Shown: positions 1 through 7,873, counted from the first letter of the stretch. The stretch: 43,550 nucleotides of DNA from Brevibacillus fluminis (GCF_003710825.1 NZ_RHHQ01000009.1:1-43550), one strand, 5' to 3'. Made by a program: numbers and translations. The notes: a model not told the origin generated them from the sequence alone.

Positions 1-98
1 CTGGTAAGACCCCTCATAGACGATGAGGTTGATAGGTTCGGTGTGGAAGCGCGGTAACGCGTGGAGCTGACGAATACTAATCGGTCGAGGGCTTATCC
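1..98 (+). rRNA. 23S ribosomal RNA, 3' end (partial)
   Basis: The first ~98 bases match the conserved 3' terminus of Bacillales 23S rRNA: the GCGCGGTAACGCG helix, then GCTGACGAATACTAATCGG, then GGTCGAGGGCTTATCC. The gene enters from outside the window, so only its last helix is visible. The exact mature 3' end was not determined; it lies near the GGGCTTATCC block. The downstream spacer contains GTTTTCAAGGAA, typical of the 23S-5S spacer of this group, but no 5S gene follows before a terminator. Confidence 0.95.
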
Positions 99-205
99 AC
101 AACTAATCCACAAGCATACTTGCGTATCCAGTTTTCAAGGAATAACAAGGGGTGTCGGCACTTTGCCGGCATCCTTTTTGTCGTTTATCCAAAGAGTTGT
201 CCACA
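93..205 (+). other. Cluster of DnaA-box-like 9-mers behind the 23S gene
   Basis: Four same-strand 9-mers resemble the DnaA box TTATCCACA: an exact copy at 93-101, and one-mismatch copies at 104-112 (TAATCCACA), 185-193 (TTATCCAAA) and 197-205 (TTGTCCACA). The first overlaps the conserved end of 23S rRNA, so it may be coincidental. Function is inferred only from the motif. Confidence 0.25.
150..179 (+). terminator. rRNA operon terminator
   Basis: An 11-bp stem (150-160 with 164-174, two G-U pairs) closes a 3-nt loop and is followed by five Ts. It lies where a 5S gene would normally follow 23S, so this rRNA operon appears to end without one. Confidence 0.85.
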
Positions 206-373
206 GCTTGCACAGCTGGTTGTGACGAATCTGAAAAATTTGAATAACCACAACGAATCGATCAGCGTTATGATAGAGTGTGAGTGAAAACAGAGAGGAA
301 AGGTTTATCCATGATTGAAAATAGTAAGGGGGTCACCATAACAAACCGGCATGGTGAAAGCGAGGAGAACGAA

Positions 374-1684
374 ATGAAGCAACAAGTGGCTGACGCGGTA
401 AAAAGCATGATCCCAGAATTGGTGGCATGGCGGCGGGACTTCCATCAGTTTGCTGAATCCGGATGGGTCGAATTCCGCACCGCGTCAAAGGTAGCCGCCC
501 TTCTGAAGGAGTGGGGCTACGACATTCGCATCGGACATGAAGTCGTCAAAGCGGAAGCGAGAATGGGTGTACCACATGCCGCGTTTCTCGCAGAGCAAGA
601 AAAGCGGGCGATCGAGCAGGGGGCGGAGGCCGAATGGCTGCCTTATTTAAGCGGCGGCTTCACCGGCGTGGTTGGCATTTTGGATACGGGGAAACCGGGA
701 CCAACGATCGGCTTTCGCTTCGACATGGACGCATTGGACATCCAGGAATCGATGGAGGACGACCATTTACCAAAGGCGGGGGGATATGCTTCCATCAACG
801 CAGGTATGATGCATGCTTGTGGGCATGACGCACACACAGCCATCGGGCTGGGATTGGCCAAGCTGCTGATGGAGCAAAAAGACCAGCTGTCCGGGCGCAT
901 CAAGATCGTGTTTCAGCCTGCAGAAGAGGGCGTGCGAGGCGCGAAAGCGATGGTTGAGGCTGGTGTGTTGGACGATGTCGAGCTGTTCTTTTCCGGCCAT
1001 ATCGGCTGCGACATACCTCTGGGGGAAGTTGTTTGCGGTGCAAACGGATATTTGGCGACGACGAAGCTTGATGTCACGTTCAAAGGGTATGCCGCACATG
1101 CAGGCGGCAGCCCGGAGGAAGGGAAAAACGCTTTGCTCGCCGCAGCATCTGCCGTGCTGAACTTGCACAGCATCCCGCGTCATTCCAAGGGCGCGTCGCG
1201 GATCAATGTCGGCGTGCTACATGGCGGTAGCGGGCGCAACGTCGTACCAGGCTCGGCATTCCTCAAAGTGGAGACGCGGGGAGCGACATCGGAAATCAAC
1301 GAGTACATGCTGGAGCGCGCGGTGCAAATCATCAAAGGGGCAGCCATCATGCACGAGGCCCAAGAGCAGATTGAAATCGTAGGTATGGCGAACAACTGCG
1401 ATTCCAGCGAAGCGCTCATCCCCTATATCCGGGCACAAGCCGAGCAGGTGGCAGACGTGCATGCTGTCCATGATATCGTCGAAGCGGGTGGCTCTGAGGA
1501 TGCGACCTACATGCTGCAGCGGGTTCAGGACAACGGCGGATTGGCCTCATATTTAATGTTCGGGACGACGTTGGCTGCCGGCCACCACAATGAAAAATTC
1601 GACATCGATGAAAAAGTCATGGCCATCGCGATTCAAACATACGCGCTGTGCGCATTGAACGCGGGCGACTTAGCGAAACGATAA
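374..1684 (+). CDS. M20 family amidohydrolase, AbgA-like
   Basis: Metal-dependent amidohydrolase/peptidase of the M20D group, 436 aa. The N-terminus (LVAWRRDFHQFAESGWVEF) and the insert before the metal site closely resemble AbgA, one subunit of p-aminobenzoyl-glutamate hydrolase. Metal-site motifs seen are FRFDMDALDIQE, HACGHDAHTA and PAEEG; the dimerisation lid (AAHAGGSPE) and a C-terminal GHHNEKFD are also present. I chose ATG 374 because GAGGAG lies 6 nt upstream and the protein then begins where AbgA does; an in-frame GTG at 284 and ATG at 311 would add 30 or 21 unlike-family residues. It is followed by a LysR gene, a second M20 hydrolase and a carrier, an arrangement like abgABT-abgR. 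The substrate is inferred, not proven; a general N-acyl amino acid hydrolase is possible. Confidence 0.88.
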   Translation: MKQQVADAVKSMIPELVAWRRDFHQFAESGWVEFRTASKVAALLKEWGYDIRIGHEVVKAEARMGVPHAAFLAEQEKRAIEQGAEAEWLPYLSGGFTGVVGILDTGKPGPTIGFRFDMDALDIQESMEDDHLPKAGGYASINAGMMHACGHDAHTAIGLGLAKLLMEQKDQLSGRIKIVFQPAEEGVRGAKAMVEAGVLDDVELFFSGHIGCDIPLGEVVCGANGYLATTKLDVTFKGYAAHAGGSPEEGKNALLAAASAVLNLHSIPRHSKGASRINVGVLHGGSGRNVVPGSAFLKVETRGATSEINEYMLERAVQIIKGAAIMHEAQEQIEIVGMANNCDSSEALIPYIRAQAEQVADVHAVHDIVEAGGSEDATYMLQRVQDNGGLASYLMFGTTLAAGHHNEKFDIDEKVMAIAIQTYALCALNAGDLAKR

Positions 1685-1760
1685 ACAGACGAACGGTTAG
1701 CGGCAAGCCAAATACTCGCGAGCAAACCAAAAAACGATTTTAGCGGAGCGGGAGGCGCTG

Positions 1761-2678
1761 ATGGACGATAAAGATTGGCTGATGCTGCAATACATCCATA
1801 AGGAGCGCAATTTCACAAAAGCCGCCGAACAGCTCTACATGACGCAGCCCGCACTGTCGTATCGGCTTTCGCAGCTGGAGAAAGAATTCGGCGTGCCGCT
1901 GATCATCAAGAGCGGTAAAGTGTTCCGGTTTACACCTGAGGGCGAGCATCTAGTCGCCTATGCGAAAAACATGCTCGCTGAGCTACGTAAGACAACCGAT
2001 TTCATCGTCAACATGCGGAGCGAAGTGCAGGGGAGTTTGCATATCGGCGCCTCCATCTATTACGGGCAATATGAGCTGCCGCAGAAGCTGCAGCAGTTTT
2101 TGGAGATGTATCCGCACGTTGAGGTGCGGGTCGATACCGGATTCAGCACTGAGATTATCCAAGCGCTCATGCAGGAAGAAATCCAGATCGGCATCGTGCG
2201 AGGGGATTACGAATGGCTGGACCAGAAGCTTTTGCTCGGCGAAGAGCAGATCAGCCTGATTTCCAAAACAGCAATCGATCCAGAGCGTTTGCCCTGCCTG
2301 CCGCGCATCAACTATCGGGCGCCGAAGCTTGCAGTGAAGGCAGTGCGGCATACGTCCACCTCATTGGATGAATCGATCAGCGCGTGGTGGTATGAGCGCT
2401 ACCAGCAGCCCCCGCTCATCACCATGCAGGTGGACAGCTTTGAAACTTGCAAGGAAATGGTCCGCCACGGACTAGGTTATGCAATCATCCCAAGCAGCTT
2501 CGTCAGGCCGAGCGATCAGCTGCACAAGCTAGACCTGATGCTGAAAAATGGCGAGCCTATCACACGCAAGACATGGCTGTTGTATCGGGAAACGGCGATG
2601 CAGTTCACAGCGGTGCAAAAGTTTGTCCAGCTGCTGCAGGCTGACAAGGAACAAGAAGCAATCACGGAGGGGCCATAG
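1761..2678 (+). CDS. LysR family transcriptional regulator
   Basis: LysR-type regulator, 305 aa (the usual size). The N-terminal winged helix spans about residues 1-60 with the recognition segment FTKAAEQLYMTQPALSYRLSQLE; a periplasmic-binding-like effector domain spans about 90-295. The start is ATG 1761 behind GGGAGG. It lies between two M20 hydrolase genes on the same strand, so it probably controls hydrolase/transporter expression in response to a substrate, as AbgR is thought to for abgABT (inference). Its stop codon lies inside the loop of the downstream terminator, so the transcript ends right at the gene. The effector is unknown. Confidence 0.93.
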   Translation: MDDKDWLMLQYIHKERNFTKAAEQLYMTQPALSYRLSQLEKEFGVPLIIKSGKVFRFTPEGEHLVAYAKNMLAELRKTTDFIVNMRSEVQGSLHIGASIYYGQYELPQKLQQFLEMYPHVEVRVDTGFSTEIIQALMQEEIQIGIVRGDYEWLDQKLLLGEEQISLISKTAIDPERLPCLPRINYRAPKLAVKAVRHTSTSLDESISAWWYERYQQPPLITMQVDSFETCKEMVRHGLGYAIIPSSFVRPSDQLHKLDLMLKNGEPITRKTWLLYRETAMQFTAVQKFVQLLQADKEQEAITEGP

Positions 2679-2697
2679 CGCCTCTCCTTTTTGTTTT
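2666..2697 (+). terminator. Terminator overlapping the LysR stop codon
   Basis: An 8-bp stem (2666-2673 with 2680-2687, one G-U pair) has the LysR TAG in its 6-nt loop, followed by TTTTTGTTTT. It separates the hydrolase/LysR unit from the next hydrolase/transporter unit. Confidence 0.88.
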
Positions 2698-2835
2698 CAT
2701 AATAAAATTTTTTAAGGATTATGCCATAATGTTTTCAATTTCACTTATAAAAACAGCACAAGTAAAATGAGAACGTACCAAACATAGTTCAACTATTTTA
2801 AATATTCACGAATAAGTCAAAAGGGGGGGCTTCTA

Positions 2836-4035
2836 ATGAACAGTCAGCAAATGAGAGAAATGAAACAACGAATACTAGAGGCGGTGGATGCGCATGATGA
2901 GACGCTGCGAAGCATCGCTTTGACGATTCACGCGAATCCGGAAATCGCCTTTCAAGAAGTGAAAGCGGTTCAATGGCTGACGGCGCCGCTCAAAGAGGCG
3001 GGCTTTCGCGTCGAGACGGGCGTTGCTGATCTGCCAACCGCCTTTCGTGCAGAATGGGAAGGACAGCCGGGGGGACCGACGATCGCGCTTTTGGCGGAGT
3101 ATGATGCGCTGCCTGGATTGGGACATGCCTGCGGGCACAACATCATCGGAACGTCCGCAGTCGGAGCAGCACTTGCTTTACAGCAGGCTTGTCCTGAACT
3201 AAAAGGTCGGATCGTCGTGCTCGGAACGCCGGCGGAGGAAGACGGCGGCGGGAAAATCATCATGTGTGAAAAAGGGCTTTTCGATGATGTGGACGCTGCC
3301 ATGCTGTGCCATCCGCATAAAAAGACGATGGTGCTGCGCGGCGCGCTGGCTTGTGTCGATGCCACCCTGCAATTTTTCGGCAAGGAAGCCCATGCATCAT
3401 CCGCGCCGGAGACCGGCATCAGCGCGCTCGATGCGATGATCAACGCCTTTGTCGCGATCAACGGGCTGCGCCAATTTTTCAAAGAGGACGTCCGCATTCA
3501 CGGGATCATCACAAAGGGCGGCGAAGCGCCGAACATCATACCTGAATATTGCGAGGCCAAGTTCATCCTGAGGGCAGCGACAGTGGCTGAGCTCACGGTC
3601 GTGCAGGAAAAAGTGTACACAGCCGTCAAGCATGCCGCCGCAGCGGTCGGGGCGCGAGCAGAAATCCAGGAAGGGCTCGTCTACGCGGAGCGCAACAACA
3701 ATCATGCGCTCGCCGGGCTGTTTGCGCGAAATCTGGAAGCGCTCGGCCTTGAGGTAAGCGAGCCGCCGAAAAAAGGCGGAATCGGCTCTTCGGACATCGG
3801 CAATGTCGGCCAGCTCACATCGACGATTCACCCGTACATTCAAATTACCGAAGCGGGCACGCATACGCCAGCGTTTACCGAGGCGACGGCATCAGAGCAG
3901 GGGATGGTCGGACTGATTCAGGCGGCAAAAGCACTGGCGATGACAGCCTATGATTTATGCGCCGATGCGAACGCGCTCAAGGACGTGCGAGAAGAATTCA
4001 TACGCTGGAAGCAAAACCGCGACAAGGAGGTATAG
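2836..4035 (+). CDS. M20 family metallopeptidase (AbgB/PM20D2-like)
   Basis: Zinc-dependent amidohydrolase of the M20 superfamily, 399 aa, cytoplasmic (no signal peptide). Visible motifs are LLAEYDALPGLGHACGHN around the first metal ligands, GTPAEEDGGGK around the catalytic and bridging glutamates, and KEAHASSAPE in the lid domain. The YDALPGLGHACGHN signature is typical of AbgB-like and PM20D2-like proteins, not of exopeptidases such as PepT. The start ATG 2836 follows a long G-rich ribosome site. The transporter gene starts two bases after its stop, so the two are co-transcribed and the carrier probably imports its substrate. The precise amide substrate cannot be read from the sequence. Confidence 0.92.
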   Translation: MNSQQMREMKQRILEAVDAHDETLRSIALTIHANPEIAFQEVKAVQWLTAPLKEAGFRVETGVADLPTAFRAEWEGQPGGPTIALLAEYDALPGLGHACGHNIIGTSAVGAALALQQACPELKGRIVVLGTPAEEDGGGKIIMCEKGLFDDVDAAMLCHPHKKTMVLRGALACVDATLQFFGKEAHASSAPETGISALDAMINAFVAINGLRQFFKEDVRIHGIITKGGEAPNIIPEYCEAKFILRAATVAELTVVQEKVYTAVKHAAAAVGARAEIQEGLVYAERNNNHALAGLFARNLEALGLEVSEPPKKGGIGSSDIGNVGQLTSTIHPYIQITEAGTHTPAFTEATASEQGMVGLIQAAKALAMTAYDLCADANALKDVREEFIRWKQNRDKEV

Positions 4036-4037
4036 GG

Positions 4038-5465
4038 ATGCACGGAGAGATGGGCATACAAACAAATGGAAGCACAGACAAACCGAAAACGGGCTTTCTC
4101 CGCTTTTTCAAGATTCCTCATACGTACGTCATCCTGGTCATCCTGACTTTGGTGGCATGTGTGCTCACGTACCTCGTCCCGGCGGGCGAATTCGACCGGG
4201 CGAAAGATGCGCATTCCGGAAAAACGTTGGTTGTGCCGACCTCGTACCACGCGGTTGAGCCGCATCCAATCAGCCTCCTCGAGGTGCCAGGCGCGATTGT
4301 CAAAGGCTTGAATGATTCGAGCGACATTGTCTTTTTTATCTTCATTATCGGCGGAGCTTTTCAGATCATTACGGCGACAGGAACCATCGAGGCGGTAACC
4401 GGACGCGTGGCCAGGCTGTTTGCCAAGCGGGCCAAGCTGGTCATCCCGGCGTTTCTGGCCATGTTCTCTGTGGGCGGATTTACAATGGGGATGTCATCGG
4501 AGGTCATGGTGTTCGTGCCGCTTGGCATCGCAATCGCGCGCTCGCTTGGCTATGATGCCGTGACGGGGACGGCCATGGTGTCCTTGGGAGCATCGATCGG
4601 CTTCACCGCCGGCTTGATGAATCCGTTCAACGTCGGAATCGCGCAGGTGATCGCCGAGGTGCCGATGTTTTCCGGTATGTGGCTGCGGGCAATTTTGCTT
4701 CTGGTGCTGTTTCTGTTGACCAGCTGGTATCTCATCCGCTATGCGACACGGGAAAAAGCGAAGCAGCCCGAGCAGACGGATGCGGCGGCTAGCATGCAAG
4801 CAGAGCTTTCCCAGCTGCCCAAAATGGAGACCAAGCATTACCTCACGCTGCTTGCCATCGCGGCGGGATTTGCGCTTTTAATCTGGGGTGTTTCGAAAAA
4901 AGATTGGTGGATGGAAGAGCTGTCGGCCTTGTTTTTGACGATGGGTGTCGTATCTGGCGCCTGCGCCCGATTCGGGCCGAGTAAAATCGCCAGCGAATTC
5001 GTCAAAGGTGCGACCGCCATCATGTTCGGAGCGTTCATCATCGGGATCGCCCGCTCGGTTATGATCGTACTGGACGAAGGCAACATCATCGATACGATCG
5101 TCCATTCGCTGTCTGCCGTAGTGGGAGAGCTGCCCGGCTCGCTCCAGGTGCTCGGTATGTACCTGTTCCAGACCGTCATGAATGTGTTCATCACCTCCGG
5201 TACCGGCATGGCGGCGACGACGATGCCGATCATGGTCCCGCTGGCGGATTTGCTGGGCATCACTCGCCAGACGTCCGTGCTGGCATTCCAGATGGGCGAC
5301 GGCTTCACCAACATGATCTTGCCGACCTCGTCCGCCTTGATGGGCAGCTTGGCCGTATCGGGTATCTCGTACCAGAAATGGGTCAAATTCTTTTGGCCGC
5401 TGATGGTGATCTGGGTCGTCATCGGAGCGGTGTTTGTTATTATTGCAAATGTCATCGGTTATTGA
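4038..5465 (+). CDS. YfcC family integral membrane transporter
   Basis: Polytopic carrier of the YfcC / C4-dicarboxylate anaerobic carrier-like group (DcuC superfamily), 475 aa with about a dozen hydrophobic segments. The first begins at KIPHTYVILVILTLVACVLTYLVPAGEF, where the segment ending in VPAGEFDR is a family hallmark. The glycine/threonine-rich ITSGTGMAATTMPIMVPLAD segment and the ILPTSSALMGSLAVSG stretch near the C-terminus also fit. ATG 4038 is chosen because AAGGAGG lies 8 nt upstream; an in-frame upstream start would run into the hydrolase gene. It is coupled to the preceding M20 hydrolase (2-nt gap) and ends at a strong terminator. Peptide, amino acid or acyl-amino acid uptake is the likely job (inference). 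Confidence 0.9.
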   Translation: MHGEMGIQTNGSTDKPKTGFLRFFKIPHTYVILVILTLVACVLTYLVPAGEFDRAKDAHSGKTLVVPTSYHAVEPHPISLLEVPGAIVKGLNDSSDIVFFIFIIGGAFQIITATGTIEAVTGRVARLFAKRAKLVIPAFLAMFSVGGFTMGMSSEVMVFVPLGIAIARSLGYDAVTGTAMVSLGASIGFTAGLMNPFNVGIAQVIAEVPMFSGMWLRAILLLVLFLLTSWYLIRYATREKAKQPEQTDAAASMQAELSQLPKMETKHYLTLLAIAAGFALLIWGVSKKDWWMEELSALFLTMGVVSGACARFGPSKIASEFVKGATAIMFGAFIIGIARSVMIVLDEGNIIDTIVHSLSAVVGELPGSLQVLGMYLFQTVMNVFITSGTGMAATTMPIMVPLADLLGITRQTSVLAFQMGDGFTNMILPTSSALMGSLAVSGISYQKWVKFFWPLMVIWVVIGAVFVIIANVIGY

Positions 5466-5482
5466 ATAAGGAAAAACGAAGG

Positions 5483-5516
5483 AGCTGTCTTGCCGCCAAC
5501 GCAAGGCAGCTTTTTT
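5483..5516 (+). terminator. Terminator after the YfcC gene
   Basis: An 11-bp stem (5483-5493 with 5501-5511, one G-U pair) with a 7-nt loop runs directly into six Ts. Confidence 0.92.
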
Positions 5517-5584
5517 GCACAGAAAAAGCGATATTCGAGGCAGGGGTGTTGGGACCGCCCAATTTGTGGGCTGACAAAAATCCC

Positions 5585-5614
5585 TTGACGCCTCTTCAAA
5601 TGAATTTATATAAT
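5585..5614 (+). promoter_or_regulatory. SigA-type promoter of the lower phenylacetate operon
   Basis: TTGACG (5585-5590) and TATAAT (5609-5614) are separated by 18 bp. It lies ~100 bp upstream of the first gene of the long catabolic operon and just upstream of a palindromic operator cluster. Confidence 0.75.
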
Positions 5615-5622
5615 AAAAACTA

Positions 5623-5652
5623 TAACGTGCGTTAAAATAACGTTATATAAAT
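5623..5652. promoter_or_regulatory. Palindromic operator region of the lower phenylacetate operon
   Basis: Two palindromes start 9 bp after the -10 box: TAACGTGCGTTA (5623-5634) and ATAACGTTAT (5637-5646). Bases 5637-5652 (ATAACGTTATATAAAT) recur exactly, on the opposite strand, at 16494-16509 in front of paaA. The position downstream of the start point fits a repressor site. PaaX (encoded at 15515) is the first candidate. The AACG-NN-CGTT pattern also resembles the site reported for the TetR-type PaaR of Thermus. Confidence 0.65.
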
Positions 5653-5711
5653 GTTTCGTCACATATTTGTTTTCCATACACATAACATTGTTTAGGGAGG
5701 ATGAAAGTATT

Positions 5712-6011
5712 ATGGTGAAATTAGTTGCCGTATACAAGAAGCCGGAAGATGTAGAAGCATTCGATCGTCATTACTTTGAAGTACATGCTCAGCTTGCGGA
5801 AAAAATGCCTGGCCTGATCAAAATGGAAGTGAGCAAAATTTACGGCTCCCCAGCAGGCGAAAGCAATCTGCACCTGATCGCAGAAATGTACTTTGAAACA
5901 AGAGACGCTTTGATGGAAGCGTTGTCATCTCCAGAAGGTCGCGCAGCCGGCAAAGACTTGATGGGCTTCGCGGGCAAAGTGGTGTCCATGCATTTCGCTG
6001 ACGTGGTGTAA
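5712..6011 (+). CDS. EthD family protein
   Basis: Small alpha-beta ferredoxin-like protein of the EthD family, 99 aa. The N-terminus VKLVAVYKKPEDVEAFDRHYFEVHAQLAEKMPG matches the family's opening strand and the HY...H..LA.K.PG helix; a second half-domain follows with LHLIAEMYFETRDALMEAL. EthD proteins were first noted in ether-degradation clusters; their biochemical role remains poorly known. ATG 5712 is preceded by AGGGAGG at 11 nt; ATG 5701 is ruled out by an immediate stop. It is the first gene behind the operator-controlled promoter and is 2 nt from a PaaI thioesterase gene, so it belongs to the phenylacetate regulon. A binding or small-molecule handling role is possible but unproven. Confidence 0.85.
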   Translation: MVKLVAVYKKPEDVEAFDRHYFEVHAQLAEKMPGLIKMEVSKIYGSPAGESNLHLIAEMYFETRDALMEALSSPEGRAAGKDLMGFAGKVVSMHFADVV

Positions 6012-6013
6012 GC

Positions 6014-6478
6014 ATGAGCGGGAAACTGTATCCTGACGAGCGCGAGCTGCACCGTAAGCATTACGATGAAATTTGCGCCAAGCTGGCTCAGGACACGTTC
6101 GGGCAATTTCTCGGAATCAAGCTGATCGAGCTTGGCGAGGGGACGGCTACCGCCGAGCTGGTCGTAGGCGACCACATGCTGAATGCACACGGAACCGCGC
6201 ACGGCGCCGTTATTTTCTCACTGGCTGATTTCGTGTTTGCAGCCGCGTGCAATTCCTATGGCAAAACGTCCGTCGCTTTGTCTATGAACATCGGATTTTT
6301 GGCAGCTGCATTGAAAGGCAACCGCCTCGTCGCCACGGCGACCGAGGAGAAGCGCAACAACCGGACAGCCTGGTACCGCATCCGCGTGGAAAGCGACGGC
6401 GAGCTGGTGGCCACGCTTGACGCGCTGGCATACCGCAAAAATGAGTATTTCGTTTCGCTTTCGGAAGAAGCGGAGTAG
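6014..6478 (+). CDS. paaI: PaaI family (hydroxyphenylacetyl-CoA) thioesterase
   Basis: Hotdog-fold acyl-CoA thioesterase, 154 aa. The block HGTAHGAVIFSLADFVFAAACNSYG (about residues 58-82) corresponds to the PaaI signature, with the Asp of SLAD as expected active-site residue. PaaI hydrolyses hydroxylated phenylacetyl-CoA derivatives and rescues CoA from dead-end intermediates of the pathway. It starts 2 nt after the EthD-family stop and is followed by a terminator-like hairpin, making a two-gene unit at the head of the catabolic region. Among the three hotdog proteins in this cluster it is the closest to canonical PaaI. Confidence 0.88.
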   Translation: MSGKLYPDERELHRKHYDEICAKLAQDTFGQFLGIKLIELGEGTATAELVVGDHMLNAHGTAHGAVIFSLADFVFAAACNSYGKTSVALSMNIGFLAAALKGNRLVATATEEKRNNRTAWYRIRVESDGELVATLDALAYRKNEYFVSLSEEAE

Positions 6479-6491
6479 ACGCATATACCAA

Positions 6492-6546
6492 AATGGAAAA
6501 GGGTTTCGGCGAGTAACGCGGCAGTATCCTTTTCCATTCTTTTTTT
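6492..6546 (+). terminator. Terminator-like hairpin inside the phenylacetate region
   Basis: AATGGAAAAGG (6492-6502) pairs perfectly with CCTTTTCCATT (6528-6538) around a 25-nt loop, followed by seven Ts (6540-6546). No convincing promoter is visible between it and the next gene at 6595, so it may attenuate, not end, transcription into the rest of the operon. Confidence 0.75.
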
Positions 6547-6594
6547 CAGTTCTATCATCATCGATCTCTCGGCAGGTCATCGGGGAGGCTTATC

Positions 6595-6996
6595 ATGGCA
6601 AACGTCAGCAATAATCGATTCAATCACTATCTCGGCATCGAGGTGCTGCATCGGGATGATCACGGGGCAAAAGTGGCGCTGCAAATCAGGCCGGAGCTGT
6701 GCAATAGCATTGAACATGTCGTGCATGGCGGCGTTACGGCCACGCTGGCAGATGTCGCTATGGGACACGGCGCTGCGCCGCACGTGGATGGCGTGCAGCA
6801 GTGCGTGACCGTGGAAAGCAAAATTCAGTATCTGTCCATGGCGAAAGGCAGCATGCTGACTGCAGAATCAAAGGTTCTGAAAAGTGGCAAAAGCATCATT
6901 GTGATGGAAGCGCGCGTTTTCTGCGACGGACAGCTGGTAGCCTTCGCCACCGGCACGTATGCGCGGGTGAAGCCGAAGCAAGAGAAAGAAGCGTAA
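6595..6996 (+). CDS. Hotdog-fold thioesterase (PaaI family), second copy
   Basis: Acyl-CoA thioesterase-like protein, 133 aa. The central helix carries VVHGGVTATLADVAMGHGA (about residues 42-60), the 4HBT/PaaI-type active-site segment with HGG and the Asp of LAD. It differs clearly from the gene at 6014, so it is not a recent duplicate. The start ATG 6595 follows GGGGAGG. It is the first gene after an intra-operon hairpin and stands just upstream of an enoyl-CoA hydratase. It probably clears inhibitory CoA esters; the exact substrate cannot be told. Confidence 0.85.
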   Translation: MANVSNNRFNHYLGIEVLHRDDHGAKVALQIRPELCNSIEHVVHGGVTATLADVAMGHGAAPHVDGVQQCVTVESKIQYLSMAKGSMLTAESKVLKSGKSIIVMEARVFCDGQLVAFATGTYARVKPKQEKEA

Positions 6997-7037
6997 CAGA
7001 CAAGAGAAGCTAAGTGTGGAGTCTGGGAGGGTGGACT

Positions 7038-7832
7038 ATGAGCGTCAGCAATCAGGAGACCGTACGTTTGGAAATCAAGGGACATCTCGGCATCATTACG
7101 CTGGCACGTCCCGATGAATTGAATGCGCTTAACTACGAGACGCTGGAGCGCTTGGGCGCGATCGTCGAGGAGCTGCGCCTGTCGAGCAGAGAGGTGCGCG
7201 TAGTATTGCTGCAAGCGGAAGGACGCGCATTTTGTGCTGGAGCGGACTTGAAAGAGCGCCGCACGCTGACCGAGCAGCAGGTTCGCCGCAACGTTCGCAA
7301 AATTCGCGATGTTTTCTCAGATTTGGAGCGGCTGCCGCAGCCGACAATCGCGTTGATCAATGGGTTTGCTTTTGGCGGGGGCTTCGAATTGGCGCTCGCG
7401 TGCGATTTCCGCTTTGCTTTACGCGAGGCGAAGATGGGCTTGACCGAGGTGAGCCTCGGCATTATCCCTGGCGCAGGCGGCACACAGCGCTTGACTCGCT
7501 TGATCGGCCCGTCCAAGGCAAAAGAATTGATTTTGACCGCACGCCGGATCACGGCCGATGAAGCGCTTGCCATCGGCTTCGTGAATGGGGTAGCGGACAG
7601 CACCGAGCAGCTTGTGCTAATGGCGAGCTCGCTGGCAGACGAGATTTTGGCGAATGCGCCTTTGGCGGTTTATCAGGCGAAAGCAGCGATTGACCGGGGC
7701 GCGAGCGTCGATCTGCAGACCGGTTTGGATATCGAAACGATGTGTTACGAAGTGATTATTCCGACGAAAGACAGGCTTGAAGCATTGGAAGCGTTCCGTG
7801 AAAAACGAAAGCCAGTCTATCGCGGCGAATAG
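7038..7832 (+). CDS. Enoyl-CoA hydratase/isomerase family protein
   Basis: Crotonase-fold protein, 264 aa from ATG 7038 (GGGAGGG upstream; an in-frame GTG at 7014 has no ribosome site). The oxyanion-hole segments are CAGADLKE (about 66-73) and NGFAFGGGFELAL (about 108-120). Both hydratase glutamates are kept: E117 (GGGFE) and E137 (LTEVSLG). It is therefore expected to hydrate a trans-2-enoyl-CoA. In the phenylacetate pathway it could act on 2,3-dehydroadipyl-CoA (PaaF role) or supply the oxepin-CoA hydrolase step normally done by PaaZ; a second hydratase is at 9226 and the division of labour is not visible. The LTEVSLG variant (not GQPE) sets it apart from that paralogue. Confidence 0.88.
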   Translation: MSVSNQETVRLEIKGHLGIITLARPDELNALNYETLERLGAIVEELRLSSREVRVVLLQAEGRAFCAGADLKERRTLTEQQVRRNVRKIRDVFSDLERLPQPTIALINGFAFGGGFELALACDFRFALREAKMGLTEVSLGIIPGAGGTQRLTRLIGPSKAKELILTARRITADEALAIGFVNGVADSTEQLVLMASSLADEILANAPLAVYQAKAAIDRGASVDLQTGLDIETMCYEVIIPTKDRLEALEAFREKRKPVYRGE

Positions 7833-7873
7833 CTGGCATCCCAGAACAGACCAAAAGACAGGGGGAGTATGGA

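Noticed and set aside
320..372. Possible T-box or riboswitch before the first hydrolase (AGTAAGGGGGTCACC)
   Set aside because: No conserved T-box bulge sequence, specifier loop or terminator/antiterminator pair was found.
284..373. Upstream GTG 284 / ATG 311 as start of the AbgA-like protein, or a separate leader peptide
   Set aside because: The extra residues are unlike the family, and the best ribosome site serves ATG 374. A leader peptide role has no further support.
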